A stretch of DNA of 13,136 nt, taken from contig DYDN01000017.1 in assembly GCA_020717885.1 (NCBI GenBank), positions 1-13,136 on the forward strand, read 5' to 3'. This DNA comes from Candidatus Forterrea sp. (GTDB lineage Archaea > Iainarchaeota > Iainarchaeia > Iainarchaeales > JAAZKV01). Below are positions 7,216 through 13,136 of this stretch, piece by piece. The translations under genes were made by a program, and so were the position numbers. Position 1 is the stretch's first letter. Each line of letters begins with the position of its first letter. The notes below the pieces were generated by a model. It saw nothing but the letters and a program-made list of their open reading frames with translations. It had not been told where the DNA came from and searched no databases.

Positions 7216-8565
7216 ATGAAGGTTCCATTACTTGCGCTTACCGAAAGAAAAACTACTTTTAAGGAAGTTGAGGTAGGATTTACACTTGACCAAGCAATAG
7301 TTGAAGCAAATCGTTGTATTCAGTGCAAAGAACCTAATTGTGTAAAGGGGTGCCCCGCAGGAGTAAACATTCCTGCATTCATTAAGGCATTTAGAGAAGG
7401 GGACGTAGTAAAAGCAGTTAATATTATTAGAGAAAAAAACTTCTTCCCAAGCATTTGCGGAAGAATTTGCCAGCAGGAAAAACAATGCGAAGGAGCCTGC
7501 ATTCTTTCAAAAACAAAAGAAGGGCCAGTGTGCATTGGAGGAATAGAAAGATTCATCGGAGATAATGCCCCACACCCACCGCGTCACAACTTAGTTGGAA
7601 AAAAAATTGCGATTATTGGATCAGGCCCCTCGGGGCTTGCGGTCGCAGCATACCTCTCACAAATAGGAATGCACGTAATAGTATTTGAGGGAACAAATTC
7701 TTTTGGCGGAGTAATAAAATACGGCGTTCCTGAATTTAGATTGCCTAAAGCAGTTGTTGCTAGAGAATTAGCTGGCTTGCACGATTTAGGAATTGACTTT
7801 GAACCAAACGCAAAAGTAAATGAAGAATCACTTGAGAGCATTGCGACAAGATTTGATGCGGTATTTGTCGGAACAGGAGTAGGAAAATCAAGAGTACTTG
7901 ATATTCCCGGCTCCGGATTAAAGGGCGTAATGTCCGCAATGAAATTTTTGGTAAATTTAAATCAAAGTAATATCCCAATGATCTCCCCTGGAGAAAAAGT
8001 AGTAATAATCGGCGCTGGCTACGTTGGAATTGACTCCGCAAGAAGTGCGCTACGCCTCGGAGGAGAAGTAACCTGCATGACTTTTGCAGATGAAAAAACC
8101 GCGTTTAGAAATGTTTCTCCAAAAGATTATGAAGAGGGCAAAGAAGAGGGAATAAAATTTATGTTTGGGGTAAAAGCAAAGGAATTTATTGGAAAAGAAA
8201 AGGTTGAGAAAATTATTTATGAAAATCATGTTAAGGGAGAAATTGAGTGCACAAAAGCAATTTATGCAATTGGACAAGAGCACGATGATGATGATTCGCT
8301 TAAAGCACCGCTTCGAACAGAAAAAGACGGGTGCATAAAAGTAAATGACAAACATCAAACTATCTTACCAAATGTTTTCGCTGCCGGCGATTGTGTTCAC
8401 GGGCCCAAAACAGTAATACATGCAATTAATGCTGGGAGAGAAGCCGCACAAGAGATAATAAAATATTTGGACGGAAAAGTTGCGGATGCTGCGATGGGAA
8501 TAAAACGCGTTGATGAGTCTGATAAAGTAGTTCCCAAAGTTGATCACTCAAATAAAGATATTTAA
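7216..8565 (+). CDS. GltA/NfnB-like FeS-FAD pyridine nucleotide oxidoreductase
   Basis: A 449-residue flavoprotein of the glutamate synthase small subunit family, which moves electrons between NAD(P)H and FeS centres; relatives are GltD, archaeal GltA and NfnB/SudB. The N-terminal domain carries two cysteine sets, C34-C37-C42-C46 and C81-C85-C91-C95, for [4Fe-4S] clusters. The FAD site is IIGSGPSGLA (133-142) and the closing AGDCVHGP (390-397) with INAGREAA; GGVIKYGVPEFRLPK (164-178) is the family hallmark. The second Rossmann motif is IIGAGYVGID (264-273) instead of the usual GGGNTAMD type, and the arginine pair that binds the NADPH phosphate (VYRR in GltD) is replaced by CMTF (287-290). NADH use is therefore possible. 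ATG 7216 is preferred over TTG 7204 because GGTG (7206-7209) is spaced properly before it. No glutamate synthase large subunit or NfnA adjoins it, so its electron partner is unknown. An NAD kinase-like gene follows. Confidence 0.87.
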   Translation: MKVPLLALTERKTTFKEVEVGFTLDQAIVEANRCIQCKEPNCVKGCPAGVNIPAFIKAFREGDVVKAVNIIREKNFFPSICGRICQQEKQCEGACILSKTKEGPVCIGGIERFIGDNAPHPPRHNLVGKKIAIIGSGPSGLAVAAYLSQIGMHVIVFEGTNSFGGVIKYGVPEFRLPKAVVARELAGLHDLGIDFEPNAKVNEESLESIATRFDAVFVGTGVGKSRVLDIPGSGLKGVMSAMKFLVNLNQSNIPMISPGEKVVIIGAGYVGIDSARSALRLGGEVTCMTFADEKTAFRNVSPKDYEEGKEEGIKFMFGVKAKEFIGKEKVEKIIYENHVKGEIECTKAIYAIGQEHDDDDSLKAPLRTEKDGCIKVNDKHQTILPNVFAAGDCVHGPKTVIHAINAGREAAQEIIKYLDGKVADAAMGIKRVDESDKVVPKVDHSNKDI

Positions 8566-8596
8566 TACCAATCTCACTTACTCTTAGTGGTTTAAA

Positions 8597-9394
8597 ATGG
8601 TAAAATTCAAAAAAGCATTTTTGGTTCATAATGAGGTGCCCGATATTGCGGCAAGAACCGCATTAAAGGAAATTGAAAAAATGCTCCGCGCAAAAAAAAT
8701 CTCCTGCAAAAAGAAAGCTTCCTCAATTCTACTCAAAGAAGATTTGCCCGCGAATGCACTTATTATAATTGTGGGCACTGACGGCACATTCCTACAAACC
8801 TGCAAGTATGTAACAAACCAACAAGTAATATTCATTGGCCTTGAGAGTCACTCTAGCGTATGCACACTCCAAGACTTTAGTATTTTGGAGCTATCAAAGC
8901 TTCAAAGCATAATTGAAGGAAATTATTCCGAAAAGGTGCGCCAGAGGCTGCTTGTTAGCATAAATGGTTTTCCGCTTGAGGAACCCGTCCTTAATGAAGC
9001 ATTCTTTGGCTCAGAAAAAGCATATCTCCTCTCAGAATATGAAATACAATTTGGTGACAAGCGCGAGGTGCAGAAAAGTTCAGGGGTATTAATAGCAACA
9101 GGAACAGGAAGCACATCATGGTTTAGTTCAGCAGGGGGGAAACCATTTAGCTGCGAATTAAATGAAGCAAGATTTTTAGTACGCGAAATACATGTTGGCC
9201 CAACTAAACAAAAACCGGCAATTCTTTATGGAAGAATAATTGATTCACCCGAAACAAAGTTTGAACTTATTGCAAAAAAAGAAGAGATGATTCTTGCGCT
9301 TGACTCTGCAAGTCCAAGATACTTAACAAAGGGAGATAAAATTACAATTAACCTCTCAAAAAATCCGCTTCATGCGCTGTGCCCAAAAGTATGA
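8597..9394 (+). CDS. Divergent NAD kinase-like protein
   Basis: A 265-residue protein of the ATP-NAD kinase family, which phosphorylates NAD to NADP in the cytoplasm. The catalytic-loop motif is VGTDGTFL (59-66), with Thr in place of the second Gly of GGDGT but with the key Asp62 kept. The NE motif is LNEAFFG (132-138), and the substrate-binding stretch is TGTGSTSW (168-175), closer to the mitochondrial NADK2 style than to the bacterial TPTGSTAY. The N-terminal region is compact, so the protein is at the short end of the family. The ATG is preceded by a weak GTGG element, and TATTTAAT overlapping the stop of the upstream gene (8559-8566) could be a TATA box 35 nt before the start. It lies between an NAD(P)H oxidoreductase and NAD(P)H-consuming HMG-CoA reductase, which suits a role in supplying NADPH. 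A phosphorylated sphingolipid or diacylglycerol kinase relative is less likely. Confidence 0.78.
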   Translation: MVKFKKAFLVHNEVPDIAARTALKEIEKMLRAKKISCKKKASSILLKEDLPANALIIIVGTDGTFLQTCKYVTNQQVIFIGLESHSSVCTLQDFSILELSKLQSIIEGNYSEKVRQRLLVSINGFPLEEPVLNEAFFGSEKAYLLSEYEIQFGDKREVQKSSGVLIATGTGSTSWFSSAGGKPFSCELNEARFLVREIHVGPTKQKPAILYGRIIDSPETKFELIAKKEEMILALDSASPRYLTKGDKITINLSKNPLHALCPKV

Positions 9395-9406
9395 TTTATA
9401 TTTATT
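9395..9406 (+). promoter_or_regulatory. TATA box of the HMG-CoA reductase gene
   Basis: TTTATATTTATT starts immediately after the stop of the NAD kinase-like gene and is centred 38 nt before the ATG at 9438. A transcript starting near 9426 would have a short leader containing GGTGAG (9429-9434), a good ribosome binding site. The reductase can thus be transcribed independently of the gene before it. Confidence 0.5.
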
Positions 9407-9437
9407 ACACAGGGAGAGTATTTGATTTGGTGAGCAA

Positions 9438-10817
9438 ATGAATAAAGAAAACTTTGCAGGGTTCTACAAAATGAGTGTTATTGAGCGCCAACGCATAGTA
9501 GCAAGAGAATTTGCGATGAATGATTCCGAAAAAACCCTTCTCACAAAAGAGGGGCCACTACCATTTGAAGTTGCAAACAGATTAATTGAAAATGTAATCG
9601 GAACGTATCCACTTCCTTTTGGACTAGCCACAAATTTTGTTATTGATGGAAAAGAGCATATTATTCCTTTTGTTTTAGAAGAGCCAAGTGTAGTTGCCGC
9701 CGCAAGCAATGGGGCAAAATTAAGCAGCGGGTTTACTACAAAAGTAGATGAACCAATAATGATTGGCCAAGTACAGCTAGTTTCAAAAAATCCTTTAGAT
9801 AATGTAATTGGTGCAACTAATGGCAATAACTCAGGGAGCCCATCCACCGCAAGTAACGGGAATGTCACAAACGCCGCGCTAAAAATAGTTACTGCAAAAA
9901 AAGAGCTTTTGGAATTTTTGAAAACAGTTGATCCGATACTCGTAAAATTTGGTGGCGGGCCAAAAGACTTAATCTCCACTGTGCTAAAAACCAAGAGAGG
10001 GGAAATGATTGAAGTACAATTACTCGTTGACGTTCGGGATGCGATGGGGGGAAATGCAATAAATACTATGCTTGAAAAACTCGCCCCAAAACTCGAGGAA
10101 TTAACAGGAATGGGAGCACGATTAAAAATAATTTCTAATTTAGCGATTCATCGAAAAGCAAGTGCAACAACAATTTGGACAAAAGAAATGCTTGCAGAGA
10201 GTACAAAAGGCGAAATGGATGGAGAAGAAATAGTTGAACGAATACTTGACGCTTATGCGTTTGCGGTTGCTACTCCCTTTAGGGCAGCAACACACAATAA
10301 AGGAATAATGAATGGGATTGATGCCGTAGTAATCGCGACAGGAAATGATTTTCGCGCAATAGAAGCGGGTGCGCACGCATATGCGAGTTATCAGAAGCCC
10401 TATGCTCCTCTTACAAAATATTATAAAAATAAAAACGGGGATTTAGTGGGGGAGATTGAACTTCCTCTCGCGTTAGGCCTTGTGGGGGGCGCAACAAAAA
10501 TCCACCCAATGGCACAGCTATCACTAAAAATTCTCGGCGTAAAAAGCGCGCAGGAACTTGCACGAATAATTGCTTCTGTCGGGTTATCACAAAACTTTGC
10601 CGCGATGAGGGCGATAGTTACTGCCGGAATACAGGCAGGGCACATGAGGTTGCATGCAAAAAACATTGCAGTGCAAGCGGGTGCGCAAGAAAAAGAAATT
10701 GACGAAGTTGCACAAAAAATGGTTTTGGCAAAAGAAGTAAATCAGGGAAAAGCGGAGAGCATACTAAAAGAAATTCGGGGCAATGCACCCCCTAAAGGAA
10801 AAATGATTATCTCTTAG
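9438..10817 (+). CDS. mvaA: Class II hydroxymethylglutaryl-CoA reductase
   Basis: Converts HMG-CoA to mevalonate, the committing step of archaeal isoprenoid synthesis; class II is the Pseudomonas mevalonii type, also found in Archaeoglobus and Thermoplasma relatives. The 459-residue protein has no membrane domain. ENVIGTYPLPFGLA (51-64) is the HMG-CoA binding motif. The catalytic set is complete by comparison with the P. mevalonii enzyme: Glu82 in LEEPSVVAAAS, Lys288 in THNKG, Asp304 in GNDFRA and His402 in AGHMRLHAKNIA. The dinucleotide motif is DVRDAMGGN (198-206). The start is supported by GGTGAG and a TATA box. An Asn/Ser/Gly-rich stretch, NGNNSGSPSTASNGN (128-142), is inserted in the small cofactor-binding domain and looks like a flexible loop. 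Cofactor preference, NADH or NADPH, varies in class II and cannot be read off here. The upstream NAD kinase-like gene would favour NADPH. Confidence 0.96.
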   Translation: MNKENFAGFYKMSVIERQRIVAREFAMNDSEKTLLTKEGPLPFEVANRLIENVIGTYPLPFGLATNFVIDGKEHIIPFVLEEPSVVAAASNGAKLSSGFTTKVDEPIMIGQVQLVSKNPLDNVIGATNGNNSGSPSTASNGNVTNAALKIVTAKKELLEFLKTVDPILVKFGGGPKDLISTVLKTKRGEMIEVQLLVDVRDAMGGNAINTMLEKLAPKLEELTGMGARLKIISNLAIHRKASATTIWTKEMLAESTKGEMDGEEIVERILDAYAFAVATPFRAATHNKGIMNGIDAVVIATGNDFRAIEAGAHAYASYQKPYAPLTKYYKNKNGDLVGEIELPLALGLVGGATKIHPMAQLSLKILGVKSAQELARIIASVGLSQNFAAMRAIVTAGIQAGHMRLHAKNIAVQAGAQEKEIDEVAQKMVLAKEVNQGKAESILKEIRGNAPPKGKMIIS

Positions 10818-10832
10818 AATCTTCCCAAATAA

Positions 10833-10848
10833 ACTTTTTGAAAAAAGT
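10833..10848. terminator. Bidirectional terminator between convergent genes
   Basis: ACTTTTT-GA-AAAAAGT is a perfect 7-bp inverted repeat with a two-base centre, placed between the 3' ends of the reductase (plus strand) and the ZIP gene (minus strand). It offers a T-run on each strand, fitting termination of both convergent transcripts. Confidence 0.45.
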
Positions 10849-10866
10849 CGTTTGCTTCTTCTTTGC

Positions 10867-11603
10867 TCATTCAAGTAATAATAAAGCAGACATTACTCCG
10901 ATTCCCACTAATATGAAAAATAGCTGAAGGAGTGCTTGCTTTTTTGAGAATTTTTTGTTTAATTGAGGTAAGAAGTCAGTTCCTGCAAGGTAAAGAAATC
11001 CTCCAGCGGCGATTGCAATTATATAAGGCGAGGCGTATTCAAAAGTACTAATAGAAAGTAAGGCTACTCCTGCACCCAAAAACGCGGTAAGAGAAACAAT
11101 GAAATTAAATGCAAGCGCTTTTTTCTGCGAGAAGCCGCTTGAAAGCATTATCCCAAAATCCCCTATTTCCTGCGGAAGTTCATGCAAAAGAATTGCAATT
11201 GCAGTAGAAAAGCCGACTATCGGGCTTACAATAAATGCCCCCGCAAGAATTGCCCGTCAATAAAATTATGCAGAGTGTCCCCTGCAAGACTCATATATCC
11301 ATATGATTCGCACTTTGCTTCGTGCGCTGCGTGGTGGCAGTGATGCCAGTGAATAAATTTCTCAAGAATAAAAAACAAAACAATTCCCGCAAGAATTGTG
11401 AGTGAAACATCAAGCGGAAAACCATTTTCCCCAAGCTCAGGAAGAAGATGGATGAATACATCTCCTAAAAGCGCGCCTATTGCGAAAGCAACCATCCACT
11501 CAAGAAAATGCTCAAGTTTTGAAGTCTTTACACCAAGAGTAAAAACCCCTATTAATGAGGCAAGAGAAATTACTATTAACGAAACAATTAATTCAAGGAG
11601 CAT
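10867..11603 (-). pseudogene. ZIP-family divalent metal transporter, frameshifted
   Basis: ZIP transporters carry Zn, Fe or Mn into the cytoplasm through eight membrane helices. Read from the ATG at 11603 the first frame has three hydrophobic helices, a metal-binding loop HWHHCHHAAHEAKC and the helix IV motif HNFIDG, and then hits a stop after about 125 codons. In the neighbouring frame, from about 11255 downward, the sequence continues as AILAGAFIVSPIVGF and then the helix V motif HELPQEIGDF, with three more helices to the stop at 10867. Together they make a normal protein of about 245 residues if one G is restored in the G run at 11253-11255 (CCC on the plus strand). Both halves are otherwise well kept, so this is a very recent mutation, a sequencing or assembly error, or less likely a programmed frameshift. 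The ATG at 11603 fits a leaderless start; TTG 11609 is not needed. Confidence 0.88.
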
Positions 11604-11624
11604 AAACAACTCAAAATAAACAAC

Positions 11625-11633
11625 GCTTTAAAG
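11625..11633 (-). promoter_or_regulatory. TATA box of the ZIP gene
   Basis: On the minus strand CTTTAAAGC is centred 26-27 nt before the ATG at 11603, the spacing of a leaderless archaeal transcript. No ribosome binding site precedes the ATG, which agrees. Confidence 0.5.
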
Positions 11634-11688
11634 TCATTCGCTTAAGTGAAAATTGAGTTGTATTCAATCTATTTACAACCCCCCACCC

Positions 11689-11743
11689 AAAACGCAACGT
11701 CAATTGCCGTAATTAACTTCGTCGCTCTGGAAAGGTTTTTAAA
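11689..11743 (+). promoter_or_regulatory. Promoter with conserved upstream element, before HMG-CoA synthase
   Basis: AAAGG followed by TTTTTAAA (11731-11743) is a good BRE/TATA pair. The 33 bp at 11689-11721, with core CGTCAATTGCCGTAAT (11698-11713), match 27 positions of the element at 7017-7049, and the gap to the BRE is 9 bp here against 8 bp there. Transcription would start near 11764, giving a leader of about 100 nt. The rest of the 253-bp divergent region between ZIP and HMG-CoA synthase shows only AT-rich sequence and a C-run at 11680-11687. Confidence 0.6.
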
Positions 11744-11862
11744 GGCGGATTCTTAGAAAGTAAGTATTAGTGGCGTTGAATTAATTGGCTTATGAAAATA
11801 GCTAATAAAACTCAATGGCTTAGTTTTTTATTATCAAAAGAGATAATCTTGGTGTTGATGTT

Positions 11863-12903
11863 ATGGCAGGAATAGTTGGTTGGGGCGCATACATTCCAAA
11901 GTACAGAATAAAAGCCGAGACAATTGCCGAAGTACAAAACGCGGATGCTGTGGCAATCAAGGTTGGTTTGGGTTTAACTGAAAAAAGTGTTCCAGGAAAA
12001 GACGAGGACACGGCGACAATCTCAGTACACGCTGCGCGCGATGCACTCGCTAGAGCCGGAATTGATAGAAAACAAATCGGCTCAGTTTATGTTGGCAGCG
12101 AATCCCACCCCTACGCAGTAAAACCAACTGCATCAATTGTCGGAGAAGCGCTTGATATTGGAAACTCATACATGGCAGTAGACACAGAGTTCGCATGCAA
12201 AGCAGGGACTGCAACAATACAAATAAACGCAGGACTCGTTGACTCAGGAATGATAAAATATGGATTAAGTATTGGAGCTGACACTTCACAAGCCGAACCA
12301 GGGAATGCACTTGAATATAGTGCGGCAGCAGGCGGGGCGGCATTCATTATTGGAATAAATTCTGAAAGCGTTGCAACACTTGACTTTACTTGTTCATTTA
12401 CTTCAGACACTCCTGATTTTTGGAGAAGATCAATGCAAGCATATCCATCCCACGCAGGAAGATTCACAGGAGAACCCGCATACTTCAAACACGTATCAAG
12501 CGCAACTGATATGATTCTTAAAAAAAGCGGGGCAAAGATTTCAGATTTCAAATATGTCGTGTTCCACATGCCGAACGGAAAATTCCCGTTGCGCATTGCA
12601 AAGCAATTTGGAGTAACAAAAGAACAAATCGAACCAGGGCTCGTGGTAACAAAAATTGGAAACACTTACTCGGGCTCTTCAATTTTAGGATTTGCATCAG
12701 TACTTGATATCGCAAAACCCGGTGACAAAATTTTGGTTACAAGCTACGGCTCAGGCTCGGGAAGCGACGCGTTCATATTTACAGTAACAAAAAAAATAAC
12801 TGAAGCGCAAAAAAAAGCGAGAAAGGTAAACGATTACATTGCAAGAAAAGAATACATTACATACCCGCAGTACCTCAAACATATGGAGGGAATACGCCAA
12901 TAG
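11863..12903 (+). CDS. Archaeal hydroxymethylglutaryl-CoA synthase
   Basis: Condenses acetyl-CoA with acetoacetyl-CoA to HMG-CoA, the second step of the mevalonate pathway, in the cytoplasm. The 346-residue protein has the thiolase-like fold and the short archaeal form. The catalytic Cys112 lies in EFACKAGT (109-116), the catalytic Glu80 in VGSESHPYAVKPT (77-89) and the catalytic His235 in FHMPNGKFP (234-242); GNTYSGSS (266-273) and SYGSGSGSDAF (294-304) are the conserved CoA-binding and closing loops. The first residues, MAGIVGWGAYIP, are typical and fix the ATG at 11863, supported by GGTG (11851-11854) eight bases upstream. In many archaea this enzyme is encoded with, and physically bound to, acetoacetyl-CoA thiolase and a DUF35 protein. 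Here the next ORF is neither of these. The product would feed the reductase encoded 1 kb upstream. Confidence 0.95.
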   Translation: MAGIVGWGAYIPKYRIKAETIAEVQNADAVAIKVGLGLTEKSVPGKDEDTATISVHAARDALARAGIDRKQIGSVYVGSESHPYAVKPTASIVGEALDIGNSYMAVDTEFACKAGTATIQINAGLVDSGMIKYGLSIGADTSQAEPGNALEYSAAAGGAAFIIGINSESVATLDFTCSFTSDTPDFWRRSMQAYPSHAGRFTGEPAYFKHVSSATDMILKKSGAKISDFKYVVFHMPNGKFPLRIAKQFGVTKEQIEPGLVVTKIGNTYSGSSILGFASVLDIAKPGDKILVTSYGSGSGSDAFIFTVTKKITEAQKKARKVNDYIARKEYITYPQYLKHMEGIRQ

Positions 12904-12911
12904 CGGTGTTT

Positions 12912-13112
12912 ATGGCATTGAGGCTTGATGAAAACAAGCCGAGATACATAAAAATAGTGATTTTTATGGGAAGAACAAAAGTTTCACATCCATCAAATAA
13001 TTTTGTTACCCCAAAACTTGGAGACCACTTAATGACCGTACGAAGCAGAATGTGGAAGGCCCCCCATGTTGCAAACAAACTTAGGTTTAACCTAAGTCCA
13101 AAAAGTCTATAA
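12912..13112 (+). CDS. Small basic protein of unknown family
   Basis: A 66-residue frame begins 8 nt after the HMG-CoA synthase stop with GGTG (12905-12908) just before its ATG. It is rich in Lys and Arg, has a short hydrophobic stretch IKIVIF and no cysteine or recognised motif. The tight spacing is like that of the other operon pairs here and argues that it may be translated, but no family is recognised, and the stop codon falls inside an inverted repeat. It is neither a thiolase nor a DUF35 protein. A GTG at 12906 would add two residues. Confidence 0.4.
   Translation: MALRLDENKPRYIKIVIFMGRTKVSHPSNNFVTPKLGDHLMTVRSRMWKAPHVANKLRFNLSPKSL
13080..13096. repeat. 17-bp palindrome near the window end
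   Basis: CTTAGGTT-T-AACCTAAG is a perfect 8-bp inverted repeat around one base. A one-base loop cannot form in RNA, so this is more like a DNA binding site for a symmetric protein, unless it pairs with the neighbouring repeat, which shares AGGTT/AACCT. Confidence 0.6.
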
Positions 13113-13135
13113 CCTGAACTTTGTTAGGTTATAGA
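13106..13135. repeat. Hairpin with 10-bp perfect stem at the window end
   Basis: TCTATAACCT and AGGTTATAGA are perfectly complementary across a 10-nt loop (13116-13125). The left arm contains the stop codon of the small ORF. It could be a transcription terminator stem, an RNA hairpin or the edge of a repeat that continues beyond the window. Confidence 0.6.
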
Positions 13136-13136
13136 T

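Noticed and set aside
11398..11619. Plus-strand ORF opposite the ZIP gene
   Set aside because: It is the complement of a clear ZIP coding region and shows no protein-family features.
11792..11875. 27-codon ORF in the HMG-CoA synthase leader overlapping its start
   Set aside because: No ribosome binding site, spacing from the TATA box unlike the other genes, and no resemblance to the leader ORF at 7102; probably chance.
1..13136. tRNA, rRNA, CRISPR array or IS element
   Set aside because: No T-loop GGTTCRANNCC pattern in gaps, no regularly spaced repeats and no transposase reading frame were found by eye; a covariance-model scan was not possible.

Overview
The window reads as archaeal chromosome. 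Several signs point this way: class II HMG-CoA reductase, an archaeal-type HMG-CoA synthase with a short C-terminus, type 2 isopentenyl-diphosphate isomerase, a RecJ-like DHH nuclease and an intein-containing prenyl synthase. BRE/TATA-like promoters lie either about 26 nt upstream of the ATG (leaderless arrangement) or 35-40 nt upstream with a GGTG-type ribosome binding site. Genes are tightly packed. I cannot place it to genus; a DPANN or euryarchaeal lineage is a guess from the style of the proteins only.

Layout, left to right. 52-1503: DHH/DHHA1 nuclease-like protein. 1579-5822: a probable co-transcribed group of a polyprenyl (GGPP-type) diphosphate synthase interrupted by a 457-residue LAGLIDADG intein, an unrecognised basic helical protein, and type 2 IPP isomerase (fni), the last two overlapping by ATGA. 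5858-6979: membrane-anchored LivJ/LivK-type substrate-binding protein without its ABC partners. 7216-10817: a GltA/NfnB-like FeS-FAD oxidoreductase, a divergent NAD kinase-like protein and class II HMG-CoA reductase. 10867-11603 (minus strand): a ZIP-family metal transporter broken by a one-base frameshift. 11863-12903: HMG-CoA synthase. 12912-13112: a short unrecognised ORF, followed by nested inverted repeats at the window edge.

How it fits together. Four genes belong to isoprenoid (archaeal membrane lipid) synthesis: HMG-CoA synthase makes HMG-CoA, HMG-CoA reductase makes mevalonate, Fni interconverts IPP and DMAPP, and the prenyl synthase condenses them into a long-chain diphosphate. An NAD kinase-like gene and a pyridine-nucleotide oxidoreductase sit directly before the reductase, which suggests (inference) a reductant-supply link. 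Thiolase, mevalonate kinase and the later phosphorylation steps are not in the window.

The most notable items are: the intein, whose splice junction falls four residues before the first aspartate-rich motif of the prenyl synthase, between the -5 and -4 positions known to matter for chain length in this family; a 33-bp element (27 of 33 identical) placed directly upstream of the BRE/TATA boxes of both the GltA-like gene and HMG-CoA synthase, a candidate shared operator; the unknown protein translationally coupled to fni; and the single-base lesion in the ZIP transporter. No tRNA, rRNA, CRISPR array or insertion sequence was seen.
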